A stretch of 32,242 bases of DNA from a virus. The translations under genes were made by a program, and so were the position numbers. Shown piece after piece: positions 6,166 through 13,826 of this stretch. Each line of letters starts with the position of its first letter. The first letter of the stretch is position 1. Location of the stretch: positions 1 to 32,242 of IMG/VR virus record IMGVR_UViG_3300021425_000104. The stretch is one strand, 5' to 3'. Below the pieces are notes generated by a model that did no database searches, was not told the origin of the DNA, and saw nothing but the letters and a program-made list of their open reading frames with translations.

Positions 6166-6440
6166 TGAAAGAATACACTTATCACATTGACGCTGGGCAC
6201 GGCTACTTGGAAGTGCCCTTGGCTGATGCCTTACGGCTTGGCCTGACGCTAAAAGATTTCGCGCATTACAGCTTTGCGCGGGTCACTGAATTGTTTGTGC
6301 CAACCCTCTACCTTGAAGAGGACTGCCACATGTCAATGTTCTTGGGCGCGATGGAGTCCAAGGGTGAGCAATTCAAATTGATTGAAATTGTCCATGACGG
6401 GGATGCGCCCTGTCGGGAATATGGTCGGATCGAGGGGTGA
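6165..6440 (+). CDS. hypothetical 91-residue protein
   Basis: Start ATG overlaps the upstream stop (TAATG), with GAGGAGG in the end of the preceding gene acting as ribosome site. Sequence elements are YTYHIDAGHGYLEVPL at the N-terminus and a C-terminal strand FKLIEIVHDGDAPCREYG, suggesting a small alpha/beta fold. The His/Asp-rich DAGHG motif is notable but not diagnostic. No family recognised. Confidence 0.7.
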   Translation: MKEYTYHIDAGHGYLEVPLADALRLGLTLKDFAHYSFARVTELFVPTLYLEEDCHMSMFLGAMESKGEQFKLIEIVHDGDAPCREYGRIEG

Positions 6441-6441
6441 T

Positions 6442-6687
6442 ATGACAGAGAGTGAGATTGATTTTCAACGGCAAATGGAAAGGCAAACATCAACCATGAT
6501 TAGCTATGAAACCGTAACCGCTGCCATGGCGAAGGCTGTTGCCATGGTAGAGAACTTGAACCCTGACGGGTCAATCAACTGGAACTTTGTGGACGCTGAT
6601 GCCTTCATGGAATTGGCCCCAAACAACTGGGATGTTGACAAGTTTTATTGCTTGTTTGAGGAAATTGCAGAGGAGCAATATTCATGA
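6442..6687 (+). CDS. hypothetical 81-residue acidic protein
   Basis: ATG at 6442, one base after the previous stop, with GAGGGG upstream. In-frame codons further upstream overlap the preceding gene and lack a ribosome site. The product is acidic and helical (VTAAMAKAVAMVENL, then a Trp/Asn/Asp-rich stretch and a C-terminal helix CLFEEIAEEQYS). A small DNA-mimic or anti-host protein is possible in this context, but there is no direct evidence. Confidence 0.65.
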   Translation: MTESEIDFQRQMERQTSTMISYETVTAAMAKAVAMVENLNPDGSINWNFVDADAFMELAPNNWDVDKFYCLFEEIAEEQYS

Positions 6688-6800
6688 ACAGTCGCATTTC
6701 ACGGCGTGAGAAGCGTCTGATATTTGTAGAGGCCTTCCTGTCTGGGATGGTCTTCACCGCTGCCATGGTTCTCATGGTCATCGTGATGATGGCTCTGTGA
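6684..6800 (+). CDS. 38-residue single-pass membrane protein
   Basis: Begins ATGA-style within the end of the previous gene (6684) and ends TGA at 6800. The first dozen residues are basic (MNSRISRREKRL); the rest is one hydrophobic, Met-rich helix (GMVFTAAMVLMVIVMMAL). This is the layout of a small inner-membrane protein with cytoplasmic basic N-terminus. It could be a small holin or pinholin for the SleB hydrolase encoded further on, or an early membrane effector. AGGAG in the preceding gene serves as ribosome site. Both ends overlap neighbouring genes, which supports it being real. Confidence 0.6.
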   Translation: MNSRISRREKRLIFVEAFLSGMVFTAAMVLMVIVMMAL

Positions 6801-6988
6801 TGTACTGGGCAGTTTGGGAAGAGTGGGGCACCAACTATCGCAGATATGCGGAAGCTGAGACCCGCGAAGGGATTGATCAAAAGATCCTGACTAGAAGTGT
6901 GTACCCGCCTAAGCGTCACACTATTCAAATTTTTGTAAAGTCTGAGGAGACAACCAATGAAACTATCACAAGCACAAACCATCGTTGA
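6800..6988 (+). CDS. hypothetical 62-residue protein
   Basis: ATG at 6800 overlaps the stop of the small membrane protein (TGATG). The product begins MYWAVWEEWGTNYRRYAEAETREG and continues with a basic strand-like region (KRHTIQIFVKSEE). It overlaps the first 32 bases of the MoxR-like gene, whose own ribosome site TGAGGAG lies inside it. The sequence resembles small beta-rich phage proteins, with no function assigned. Confidence 0.55.
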   Translation: MYWAVWEEWGTNYRRYAEAETREGIDQKILTRSVYPPKRHTIQIFVKSEETTNETITSTNHR

Positions 6989-7994
6989 GAGTGCAATCAA
7001 CTTCAACATGGATCTATCCGATGGGCGTGATGCCCAATATATCGTGCCATATCCTGTTGGCGGCGCTGGCCTTGGTAAGACAACCATGATCAAGCAAGCC
7101 ACTGCCAACGTATCAGAGCAGCGCGGTGTTCCAATGGAATGCCGCATTATTTCGCTGGCGCAGTATGACCCGACAGAAATTGCGGGTTGGACAATCCCTT
7201 CAGAGGATCGCAGCCACATGGTGCGGATGCGTCCAGACTGGATGCCGACAGATGGCTATGGTGTCATCTTTTTGGATGAGCTACCGCAAGCCATCGTGGC
7301 GTGTCAGAACATTGCAGCGCAGATCACAAACGAGCGCCGTGTGGGGCCGCATCACTTGCCTGATGGCTGGGTTGTAGTTGCCGCTGGTAACCGCATGTCG
7401 GACCGCGCTGGCACAAACCAGATGCCTTCTCACTTGAAGGACCGCATGATGTTCTTGGAGATCGAAGCGGATCTTGATGACACGCTGGCATATTTCAACT
7501 CTGTGGGCGTTGACTTTCGCGTCAACTCCTTCCTGCGCTTTCGCCCTGAGTACCTGCACAAGTTCGACAGGGATGCCAATGCTTGCCCATCACCGCGTTC
7601 ATGGGAGCGTGTCAGTTCAATCTTGTCATGGGGTCTTGATCCTGTGTGCCAGCTTGAGGCTATCGCTGGACAGGTTGGTCGCGCAGCCGCTGCCGATTTC
7701 AATGGGTTCTTAAAGATCCATGAGACGTGCCCTGATATCGACGCGCTGATTGCAGATCCCATGGGGTCCGATATCGCAGACGATCCAGCCGTTGCCTACG
7801 CAATCACGGCAAACCTTGCGTTCCGCATGACAGACAAGAACGCGCATAACATCATCAAGTATTTGATGCGCTTGCCACAGAAAGAGTTCGCTGTGTTCTG
7901 TGTCAAGGATGCGCTGAGCCGCAACAAAGACCTCAAGAAGGTCAAAGCGGTTCGTGATTGGATCATGACAGAAGGTCGTCACATGATCCTGTAA
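6957..7994 (+). CDS. MoxR-like AAA+ ATPase
   Basis: 345 residues, a single AAA+ module. Walker A GGAGLGKTT is at residues 35-43, Walker B VIFLDE at 103-108, sensor 1 region VVVAAGNR at 139-146, and a likely arginine-finger region HLKDRM at 159-164. The C-terminal half is the helical lid. This matches MoxR/AAA_5 ATPases, which work with VWA-domain partners to remodel or activate protein targets. The partner is encoded just downstream (8274-9404), with one small gene between. Phage MoxR-VWA pairs are known but their targets are not. ATG at 6957 follows TGAGGAG. The stop codon leads straight into the palindrome at 7993-8014. Confidence 0.9.
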   Translation: MKLSQAQTIVESAINFNMDLSDGRDAQYIVPYPVGGAGLGKTTMIKQATANVSEQRGVPMECRIISLAQYDPTEIAGWTIPSEDRSHMVRMRPDWMPTDGYGVIFLDELPQAIVACQNIAAQITNERRVGPHHLPDGWVVVAAGNRMSDRAGTNQMPSHLKDRMMFLEIEADLDDTLAYFNSVGVDFRVNSFLRFRPEYLHKFDRDANACPSPRSWERVSSILSWGLDPVCQLEAIAGQVGRAAAADFNGFLKIHETCPDIDALIADPMGSDIADDPAVAYAITANLAFRMTDKNAHNIIKYLMRLPQKEFAVFCVKDALSRNKDLKKVKAVRDWIMTEGRHMIL

Positions 7995-8014
7995 AAGTTC
8001 AATAGAACTTTTTT
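7993..8014 (+). terminator. AAAAGTTC-AATA-GAACTTTT palindrome with T-tract
   Basis: A perfect eight-base-pair inverted repeat (7993-8000, 8005-8012), loop AATA, extended to six T. It begins inside the stop codon of the MoxR-like gene. It may end or attenuate the early transcript, or bind a regulator. Confidence 0.6.
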
Positions 8015-8034
8015 GGGTAGGTCTAGGCCTACCC
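8015..8034 (+). promoter_or_regulatory. hairpin GGGTAGG/CCTACCC
   Basis: GGGTAGG (8015-8021) pairs with CCTACCC (8028-8034) around TCTAGG. It directly follows the AAAAGTTC palindrome, the same arrangement (AT palindrome then GC hairpin) as at 5450-5493. There is only a delayed T-run (8043-8047), so intrinsic termination is uncertain. Confidence 0.45.
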
Positions 8035-8075
8035 ACAACCAATTTTTGTAACCTTGAACTTCTTTGGAGAAGCCT

Positions 8076-8261
8076 ATGAGTGATGCCGTTGTAATGAATG
8101 TCTATGAAATTTGGGTTGAAGAGAGACAAGTTTTTTCTTTGAAGGTCGAGGCTTTGACAGCCGACGATGCCCTAAGAGAGGTCGAAGGAAGATATCGAGA
8201 AAATTATCTAAAGTTTAAACGCGATGCCACATACCATGATGGCAACGTAGAATTTCTGTAG
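8076..8261 (+). CDS. hypothetical 61-residue protein between MoxR and VWA genes
   Basis: ATG at 8076 with TTTGGAG upstream. The sequence reads as strand-strand-helix-strand (VMNVYEIWVEE, VFSLKVEALT, ADDALREVEGRYRENYL), similar in outline to small domains that phages insert between partner genes. Lying between the ATPase and its metallopeptidase/VWA partner, it may be part of that module. No specific function is assigned. Confidence 0.7.
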   Translation: MSDAVVMNVYEIWVEERQVFSLKVEALTADDALREVEGRYRENYLKFKRDATYHDGNVEFL

Positions 8262-8273
8262 AGGAGAGTTCAG

Positions 8274-9404
8274 ATGGATGAACAAACAAAAGTATCGCGC
8301 TCTATCACGCGCCTTGTGATATCGCACCCGTTCTTTGGGTCAATGGCCCTGAGCCTCAAGATTGAGGCTGATGAAGACATCCCAACCATGTGCACCGATG
8401 GCAAGTTCATCAAGTGGAACCCTGATTTTGTGGCGAACATGTCAGAAGAGGAAACCACTGGGGTGATGGCGCATGAGGTCATGCATGTTGGCATGAAGCA
8501 CAACCTGCGGCGCGGTGATCGTGACCCAGAGCGCTGGAACATTGCGTGTGACTATGTGATCAACCCTATCCTGATTGAGGCTGGGTTCTCGCTTCCCGCT
8601 GGTGGCCTGTATGACGAACAGTATGCAGACCTTCCCGCTGAGCGTGTCTATGACATGCTGCCAGAGGACGTGTCGCACCTGTCACAGGCTGGTGGCATGG
8701 GCGGGGTGATGGACACCACCAAAGAGGGTGGACAGGCACTGTCTGAGGCTGAGGTTAAGCAGATGGAAGCCGACATCAATTCCAAGGTCATGATGGCTGC
8801 GAATGGTGCCAAGTCTGTTGGCAAGCTGCCAGCATCTATTGAGGCCTTGGTGCAGCGCATGAAGCGCAACCAGATTGACTGGGAAGAGAAGGTGCAGCGT
8901 TTCATGGGTGGTGATCAGCCTGATGACTACTCAATGCGCCGCCCTAATCGTAAGATGTTCGATCAGGTTGGGGTGCTTGGCCCCAGCATCGTGGGCACTG
9001 GTTGCGGTGACGTTCTTGTGTGGATGGACAGTAGCGGATCTGTGGCTGATCGTGAAAGTGAGTTCTTCTTGGGTGGGCTGAATGCAATCAGCCGTGACGT
9101 GAAGCCCAAGTCAATCACAGTGATCACATGTGATGCTGAGATCCAGAGCGTCAAGCGTTATGAAGAGGGCGAAGAGATCACCCTGTTCAGCAACAAAGGT
9201 CGGGGCGGTACATGTGTGCAGCCTGTGTTCAACTACATTGAGAAGCACAATCTCAATGTGGATAACATGATCTGCTTCACCGACATGGGGATCTTTGACT
9301 ACCCAGATCGTGCGCCAGACTACCCAATCTTGTGGGTGTCTTCATATTCTCGCGGCAAACCTGCACCGTTTGGCGAGACAGTTTACCTAAACACAGGAGA
9401 TTGA
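8274..9404 (+). CDS. metallopeptidase-like plus VWA-domain protein (DUF2201-type)
   Basis: 376 residues in two parts. The N-terminal part has HEVMH at 67-71 in the context VMAHEVMHVGMKHN, followed by RWNIACDYVIN at 88-98. This is the zincin-like signature of the putative metallopeptidase domain found with DUF2201/VWA-like proteins. The C-terminal part has a VWA-like MIDAS start WMDSSGS (Asp252) and later FTDMGIFD. Proteins of this build are partners of MoxR ATPases, here encoded just upstream. The linker at about 140-190 is Met- and Glu-rich. Both HExxH and DxSGS are intact, so metal binding is likely. The substrate is unknown; it could be a host complex remodelled during infection. ATG at 8274 follows GAGGAG. 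Confidence 0.88.
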   Translation: MDEQTKVSRSITRLVISHPFFGSMALSLKIEADEDIPTMCTDGKFIKWNPDFVANMSEEETTGVMAHEVMHVGMKHNLRRGDRDPERWNIACDYVINPILIEAGFSLPAGGLYDEQYADLPAERVYDMLPEDVSHLSQAGGMGGVMDTTKEGGQALSEAEVKQMEADINSKVMMAANGAKSVGKLPASIEALVQRMKRNQIDWEEKVQRFMGGDQPDDYSMRRPNRKMFDQVGVLGPSIVGTGCGDVLVWMDSSGSVADRESEFFLGGLNAISRDVKPKSITVITCDAEIQSVKRYEEGEEITLFSNKGRGGTCVQPVFNYIEKHNLNVDNMICFTDMGIFDYPDRAPDYPILWVSSYSRGKPAPFGETVYLNTGD

Positions 9405-9405
9405 A

Positions 9406-9645
9406 ATGACTAACGAAATTAAATTTCTAATGGAGATGTTTGAGATGCATGTCTCTTACATCATGGATGCAAACCAAGACCTCACATATGATGAGGCACA
9501 TGCTGTCGCATGGGAGCATGGCAAAGATGGGCTGCTGCGATATCTTGATGCAGATATCAACACCAAATCTGAGCTAACCTCAATGATAAGGGATCGAAGA
9601 GCCAACGATCCCGCTGGAGAGGGGAGATACAATCATGCTAGCTGA
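9406..9645 (+). CDS. hypothetical 79-residue protein
   Basis: ATG at 9406, one base after the VWA gene stop, with CAGGAG upstream. The product is helical and acidic (MEMFEMHVSYIMDANQDLT, then YDEAHAVAWEHGKDGLLRYL) with a basic tail. The end overlaps the SleB start by 11 bases. No family recognised; translational coupling to both neighbours is likely. Confidence 0.65.
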   Translation: MTNEIKFLMEMFEMHVSYIMDANQDLTYDEAHAVAWEHGKDGLLRYLDADINTKSELTSMIRDRRANDPAGEGRYNHAS

Positions 9646-10096
9646 ACTTTGCTTGGCACTGGCAGTGTACCATGAGGCCAGAGGCGAACCCCTGATAGGG
9701 CAGAAGGCTGTCGCTGAGGTGGTGATGAACCGTGTTGCATCAGATAGGTTCCCAGACACGATATGCGAGGTCGTGATGCAGCCTAAACAGTTTTCGTTTG
9801 TCAGTCCTAATGGATGGGCTGGCATACCCACAGACCCAGATGTATGGGCTGACGCTGTGAACATATCTCAAGACGCGATAGGCAATCATCTTGATGGTCA
9901 ATCATATTTTGCCAACAAGGCAATGCTGTATTATCATTCTACTGAGGTCAGCTTAGTGTGGACTAAAAGTTTATTTGAACTTTTTACCTTGGGGAACCAC
10001 ACGTTTTACTCTGACCCTCTGACAAAAACCAGCAAGCCAAGGGAGAGACCTGTTGGAGATACAATTAGAAAGGATGATGGAGTTGGCAAAGGATGA
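9635..10096 (+). CDS. SleB-type cell-wall hydrolase (Hydrolase_2), probable endolysin
   Basis: 153 residues. The opening CLALAVYHEARGEP (Glu14) and GQKAVAEVVMNRV, then FPDTICEVVMQPKQFSF, are the hallmark blocks of the SleB/CwlJ cell-wall hydrolase family, which cleaves peptidoglycan glycan strands. Glu14 is the likely catalytic acid. There is no signal peptide or membrane segment, so export would need a holin; the 38-residue membrane proteins at 4031 and 6684 are candidates. ATG at 9635 has GAGGGGAG upstream. The C-terminal 50 residues are basic and low in predicted structure. The gene overlaps the next by 44 bases. One dispersed palindrome lies inside the coding sequence. Confidence 0.87.
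   Translation: MLAELCLALAVYHEARGEPLIGQKAVAEVVMNRVASDRFPDTICEVVMQPKQFSFVSPNGWAGIPTDPDVWADAVNISQDAIGNHLDGQSYFANKAMLYYHSTEVSLVWTKSLFELFTLGNHTFYSDPLTKTSKPRERPVGDTIRKDDGVGKG
9965..9984. promoter_or_regulatory. dispersed palindrome inside SleB gene
   Basis: AAAAGTTT (9965-9972), loop ATTT, then GAACTTTT (9977-9984), one mismatch in an eight-base-pair stem. It encodes part of KSLFELF in frame. Confidence 0.4.
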
Positions 10097-10382
10097 AGAT
10101 CGTTTGCGTAAACTGCGTGATGAACCAAACGCATGGCAAACGAGAAAGTTCTTGGGAACTACAGTGCATACGCCTGAGCATAAAATTGTGAACGTGATGA
10201 GGCGCAGAACCTGTTGGACCACCCAAGAAATAAAAGACAGGGCCAAGCTGAAACTTGGAACAACCCTGCAAATTCTAAAGAAACTTGAGAAGCATGGCAT
10301 TGTAAAATCAAACAGGCCAACAGAAGCAAGAGCAGTCATATGGGAGCTTAGTGATGAGCATAAAAAATCCAGAAGAGCTTAG
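10053..10382 (+). CDS. winged helix-turn-helix protein, possible regulator
   Basis: 109 residues from a TTG at 10053 that has GGGAGAG seven bases upstream. The first ATG (10074) has no well-spaced site. Residues 52-100 (TCWTTQEIKDRAKLKLGTT, LQILKKLEKHGIVKSNRP, ARAVIWELSDE) match a MarR/winged-helix fold: recognition helix, then a two-strand wing. Such proteins bind short palindromes, so it is one candidate reader of the repeated AAAGTTC-N4-GAACTTT sites. It overlaps both neighbours, indicating coupled translation with the SleB gene. Confidence 0.72.
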   Translation: MEIQLERMMELAKDEDRLRKLRDEPNAWQTRKFLGTTVHTPEHKIVNVMRRRTCWTTQEIKDRAKLKLGTTLQILKKLEKHGIVKSNRPTEARAVIWELSDEHKKSRRA

Positions 10383-10551
10383 CCCGTTTCAAGAGGCTCA
10401 GTTAAAATTCTTTAGGCGTCAGGTTGATAATCTGCTTGATGAACAGCTTAGTCGTGACCCACGCCCCAACTTAGATAGAGAAATTTTCTATGCGAGAGAG
10501 GAGCTTGATCAATATGTCAAAGGTCTAAGGGAGATAGGCAAGCTAATATAA
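10354..10551 (+). CDS. hypothetical 65-residue helical protein
   Basis: ATG at 10354, seven bases after GGGAG; an in-frame GTG at 10351 is too close to that site. The product is highly charged and helical (SPFQEAQLKFFRRQVDNLLDEQL, then FYAREELDQYVKGLREIGKLI), probably a helical hairpin or coiled coil. It overlaps the winged-helix gene by 29 bases and may be a partner of it. Its stop codon lies in the palindrome at 10550-10566. Confidence 0.6.
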   Translation: MSIKNPEELSPFQEAQLKFFRRQVDNLLDEQLSRDPRPNLDREIFYAREELDQYVKGLREIGKLI

Positions 10552-10566
10552 AAGTTCAAATGAACT
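10550..10566 (+). promoter_or_regulatory. dispersed palindrome AAAAGTTC-AAAT-GAACT
   Basis: AAAAGTTC (10550-10557), loop AAAT, GAACT (10562-10566), followed by AAAG rather than a T-tract. It begins in a stop codon and lies 13 bases before the next start. With no T-tract it cannot be a normal intrinsic terminator, which argues for a binding or translational role. Confidence 0.5.
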
Positions 10567-10579
10567 AAAGGAGTGAGTG

Positions 10580-11353
10580 ATGAATGAATATGATCCTTGG
10601 TTAGCGTACCAAAGAATACGCAAGAACAATACTGCCATCATCGACTATGTGTGCAGTCAGTATGGTATCACGGGCAAAGGCAAACAGCTTATGACCCTGA
10701 GAACATACGGTGCCCTGCAAAAGGGATTTGATAGTGACCCAGAGCTATGGGATCCTATACTCGAAAAGTATGGGCAAGGCGCAATAACAGATGCCAACAG
10801 TTATCTGTCAGGCCTCAGAAGCAAAATACGAACTGCAAGATCTGCTTGGAAAACATACAAGTTTTCAAACAAACTGCATGACGAGAAGGAAAGGAGTGTA
10901 CAGTTTGCAGATCAAATCCTCAACAGAACATACCCGTCTCAGTCTTTTGATGTTTATGGCGTGGAAAGTCAGGCAGATGCTCCATCTTGGAAATGTAGAT
11001 CAACCTTCCTTTCAAGGTATTCTTCTCATGAGGTTCGTGTACCATTGTCATGGAACACAACTGTGTATGAAAAGGACATTGAGGTTGTGCAATCAGGCAA
11101 AGGCCCTCGCTTCATACTGCAAGCCAAGGAGCGCAAGATTGATCGTCTGAATGAAGACGACATATCCGCTTACAAATGTAAGGCCCTGCATGTTTACAAT
11201 GGCAACCTATTGGATGAAGATCTATGGGTATTGAAGGGCAGTGGATACAACCAAAATGTTATCGCGTGTGGTGAGGATTTTCTGATGACTGAAAGGCTAC
11301 TTCAGAGACGCATCAAAAAAGCCGTGATGAAGGCAATGGAACTGGAGACATAA
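10580..11353 (+). CDS. hypothetical 257-residue protein
   Basis: ATG at 10580 after AAAGGAG; the start region GGAGTGAGTGATGAAT is identical to that at 5519. The N-terminal 95 residues are helical and basic. Residues from about 125 on are strand-rich and include a Trp/Cys-containing stretch (APSWKCRSTFLSRYSSHEVRV is split across this area) and a C-terminal part with FILQAKERKIDRL and ALHVYNGNLLDEDLWVLKG. No catalytic motif I can name. The last 30 residues are a basic helix. AT-richer than the MoxR-VWA genes. Function unknown. Confidence 0.7.
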   Translation: MNEYDPWLAYQRIRKNNTAIIDYVCSQYGITGKGKQLMTLRTYGALQKGFDSDPELWDPILEKYGQGAITDANSYLSGLRSKIRTARSAWKTYKFSNKLHDEKERSVQFADQILNRTYPSQSFDVYGVESQADAPSWKCRSTFLSRYSSHEVRVPLSWNTTVYEKDIEVVQSGKGPRFILQAKERKIDRLNEDDISAYKCKALHVYNGNLLDEDLWVLKGSGYNQNVIACGEDFLMTERLLQRRIKKAVMKAMELET

Positions 11354-11581
11354 ATGAAGATGGCATTAGAGATAGAGCGAGAGATTGATTCGATAACTGA
11401 TTGGATGGATGTGAATAAGGGTATCTTTCCAGACAATATGACCTTCAATCAGATGGTCGTATTAATTGATGGCCTCATAGAAATATATGCAATGAACGAT
11501 GCCAGAAAAAATATCTGTGATTGCGTTCAAAAGATGGCTATACTTTATTCCATACTTGAGAATGATCAATCAGTTCATTAG
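11354..11581 (+). CDS. hypothetical 75-residue helical protein
   Basis: ATG at 11354 directly abuts the previous stop, with CTGGAG upstream as ribosome site. The protein is acidic and all-helical (EIEREIDSITDWMDVNK, MVVLIDGLIEIYAMNDARKN, MAILYSILEN) and contains two Cys close together. It is the last gene of the rightward early cluster and is followed by a strong terminator. Function unknown. Confidence 0.62.
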   Translation: MKMALEIEREIDSITDWMDVNKGIFPDNMTFNQMVVLIDGLIEIYAMNDARKNICDCVQKMAILYSILENDQSVH

Positions 11582-11647
11582 TATTCTTCCTGATCGGGCG
11601 CACCTAAACAGTAAAAGTCCTGCCTTACTGGCCTAGCGCCCCAACTG

Positions 11648-11692
11648 CCCCTGACTGAGTGAGCTTTCGCACTCAATGGTCAGGGGTTTTTT
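11648..11692 (+). terminator. strong Rho-independent terminator
   Basis: CCCCTGAC (11648-11655) pairs with GTCAGGGG (11679-11686). An inner stem TGAGTG/CACTCA (11656-11661, 11670-11675) extends it past a three-base bulge, and six T follow (11687-11692). This ends the rightward early transcript. Confidence 0.92.
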
Positions 11693-11697
11693 CTCAT

Positions 11698-11732
11698 AAA
11701 AAAAGAGTGGCCCACCTTAGCAGAGCCACCCT
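11698..11732 (-). terminator. Rho-independent terminator for leftward genes
   Basis: Read on the minus strand, AGGGTGGC (11732-11725) pairs with GCCACTCT (11711-11704) with one G-T wobble, followed by seven T (11704-11698). It ends the leftward primase/RusA transcript and faces the plus-strand terminator just beside it. Confidence 0.85.
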
Positions 11733-11775
11733 TTAATTTGTAGAGTGAGGAGAGGCCCCATGAAAGCCTCAAGTC

Positions 11776-11961
11776 CTAGCTATCATTCAAATCTGTATCA
11801 GTCAAACTATTAAATAGCTTCTCAGATAATTGATTTATTACAACTATTGTTTCTCTGAGATTGAGTTCAACGCTACAAGGCTTGCCATCTTTCCATATGT
11901 AAAGGACTGGACCCTTGCTGCCATCTCTAACGGTCACCACTGTTTTAGAAAGGTAGTTCAA
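11776..11961 (-). CDS. hypothetical 61-residue protein downstream of primase-helicase
   Basis: The best start is TTG at 11961, seven bases after GAGGAG inside the end of the primase gene, giving a 17-base overlap. A TTG at 11976 lacks a site. The sequence is strand-rich at first (TVVTVRDGSKGPVLYIWKDGKPCSVELN) and then helical (LRETIVVINQLSEKLFNSL). It looks like a small accessory protein translated from the same leftward message. Function unknown. Confidence 0.55.
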   Translation of the reverse strand: MNYLSKTVVTVRDGSKGPVLYIWKDGKPCSVELNLRETIVVINQLSEKLFNSLTDTDLNDS

Positions 11962-13732
11962 TATCCAACTCCTCAATGTCTATCTGTTCAAAGTTATCCT
12001 GATCTATCTTAACGGGATTTAAAAATGGGTCAGCATTCTTTTGTTGATAGCTGGAGGTGATGGTATTGAAGTCAAGCTCAGTAAACCCCTGCTTACCAAC
12101 CCAAGAGAACCGACACTTCCAGATGTGTATCTCTGATGACACTGAGTTCACTGGGTCTGGCCTATGCACAGACATTCCGACATCTGCCTTTGCAAACCAT
12201 GCGGCAGATCCAGATATATCATACCCCTTTGGCACTGGCACCTTGCCGTCTTGGCCTCTCAGCATCTTTGCTGGGTGGGCGACGAACCATATGTGAATGT
12301 CATGAGCCTGAGCAAACACCCTGATCCTTGTAAGGATATCAGATATCCATTCAGTTTCATTCTTATCGCTTGGTCTTTGGATGTAGTTATAAGGATCTAT
12401 CACCGCACCTCGAATGCCATGGCGAAGGACAGCAATCTTTAATCTTTCAATGATGCTATCTATTGAGGACAGTGACCCGTCAGCTTGGTACAAAAAAGAA
12501 AAGTGCGATTGAACAAATTTCTTACCCGCCTCTAGCTCACGTCTAGTCAACCTTTGAACATTACCATCAAAGAATGGTTTGCCCAGCCACTTACTTATGA
12601 GCTTGGCAATGTGTAGCCTTGGTTCATTCTCGAATGAACAGATACCAAACTTCCAACTGGTTTTCTCAGCCATGTTGACCATGATCTGATCGACGAACTC
12701 AGACTTTCCTGACGATGGGTGACCAGTGACAATGGTGATCTGCCCACCAACAATAGTGTAGTAATTATCCACGTTGTCATAACCAGTGCTTTCACCCTTG
12801 CCCATTCCCTTCTCATAGATCTCATCAACCTGATCATAGAAATGAGAGGCATCATACAAACCAGCGACAGGCCACGGCTTGCAACCCGTAACAATTTTAT
12901 CAATCCCGTCCCTGCCATACTTGATTAGAACGTCATTGGCATCCTTACAGTCTTCTGGGAACTCCACCTTCCAGCATACATCTTTACCTATGCGCCTTGC
13001 AATTTCCTCTGCCATTGCCTGACCAGCTTCGTCGTTGTCAGTGGCAATCACAATCCTGTCAGCATTTTCTAGCTGCTTCTTGGCATCCCAAAGAAATTTG
13101 AATTTGTTATCGTCAGCGGGGTCAATCTTTTTATCAACCACCTTCATTACTGCCCCGTTGGGCACAGATACTACGCTGTCGTAGCCCGTCTCCATAAAGG
13201 CCAGTGCATCCATTTCCCCCTCGCAAATGATAATCCAATCATTCAGTTCTACATTATCCAGATTGAAGAAGGATTGGGGTGATCCGTTGCACGAAAATCC
13301 TTTGTCAGTTATTGACCTGATCTTTGATGCGTATACGTGACCGTTGTTTTTGTATGGGAATGTTATGCATTCTGTCTCAGACCCGATAGACTGGATCCAA
13401 TGATTGACTGATTTCAATCCAGCCTTGGTTGCCGTTTCCTCTGATATGCCCCTGCTCTTTAACCAAGAAACTGCCCCATCAGACAGGTTCGTTTCATTGA
13501 TTTGCTTAGCGACAATCATAGGCCTTACGTTCTCCCTGACCTGATCTTTTAAAAATACATAACCTTCTGAGTTGCAGTGCCAACATTGGTACACTGCCAT
13601 TTCTGTTTCAACCTTTAACGAAAGGGTTTTATTTTTTTTCTTGCGGCTATGGCTGCAAGTTGGACATGCTATTTTGTGTTGACCTGTTCCCAACTTGAAA
13701 GCCTCGCCACGAACTTTTAGTTCGATTGACAT
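11945..13732 (-). CDS. T7 gp4-like bifunctional primase-helicase
   Basis: 595 residues. It carries the full set of domains for making primers and unwinding DNA at the phage fork. The zinc-binding motif has Cys23/Cys26 and Cys50/Cys53. The TOPRIM primase core has IICEGEMDALAF (Glu171) and VIATDNDEAG (Asp231, Asp233). The RecA-like helicase has GHPSSGKS (337-344), Walker B GAVIDPYN (Asp446) and a later WFVAHPAK. The C-terminus is acidic and ends in LPF, as T7 gp4 ends in an acidic tail with a terminal Phe that docks the polymerase. ATG at 13732 follows AGAGGA. Upstream lies the AT-rich repeat cluster at 13827-13915, a candidate origin or control region. No polymerase gene is in this window. Confidence 0.95.
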   Translation of the reverse strand: MSIELKVRGEAFKLGTGQHKIACPTCSHSRKKKNKTLSLKVETEMAVYQCWHCNSEGYVFLKDQVRENVRPMIVAKQINETNLSDGAVSWLKSRGISEETATKAGLKSVNHWIQSIGSETECITFPYKNNGHVYASKIRSITDKGFSCNGSPQSFFNLDNVELNDWIIICEGEMDALAFMETGYDSVVSVPNGAVMKVVDKKIDPADDNKFKFLWDAKKQLENADRIVIATDNDEAGQAMAEEIARRIGKDVCWKVEFPEDCKDANDVLIKYGRDGIDKIVTGCKPWPVAGLYDASHFYDQVDEIYEKGMGKGESTGYDNVDNYYTIVGGQITIVTGHPSSGKSEFVDQIMVNMAEKTSWKFGICSFENEPRLHIAKLISKWLGKPFFDGNVQRLTRRELEAGKKFVQSHFSFLYQADGSLSSIDSIIERLKIAVLRHGIRGAVIDPYNYIQRPSDKNETEWISDILTRIRVFAQAHDIHIWFVAHPAKMLRGQDGKVPVPKGYDISGSAAWFAKADVGMSVHRPDPVNSVSSEIHIWKCRFSWVGKQGFTELDFNTITSSYQQKNADPFLNPVKIDQDNFEQIDIEELDIELPF

Positions 13733-13826
13733 GGCTGGTTCCTCTTCTCTACCCCGCCAAGGTAGAATATAATTACTGCCCCAGTCAACCAGAAACTTTC
13801 AAAGAAATCAAAGGCCTATATCTAGT

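Noticed and set aside
6605-7219. 204-codon minus-strand frame opposite the small membrane protein and MoxR start
   Set aside because: It would oppose four overlapping plus-strand genes, one with a clear Walker A motif region.
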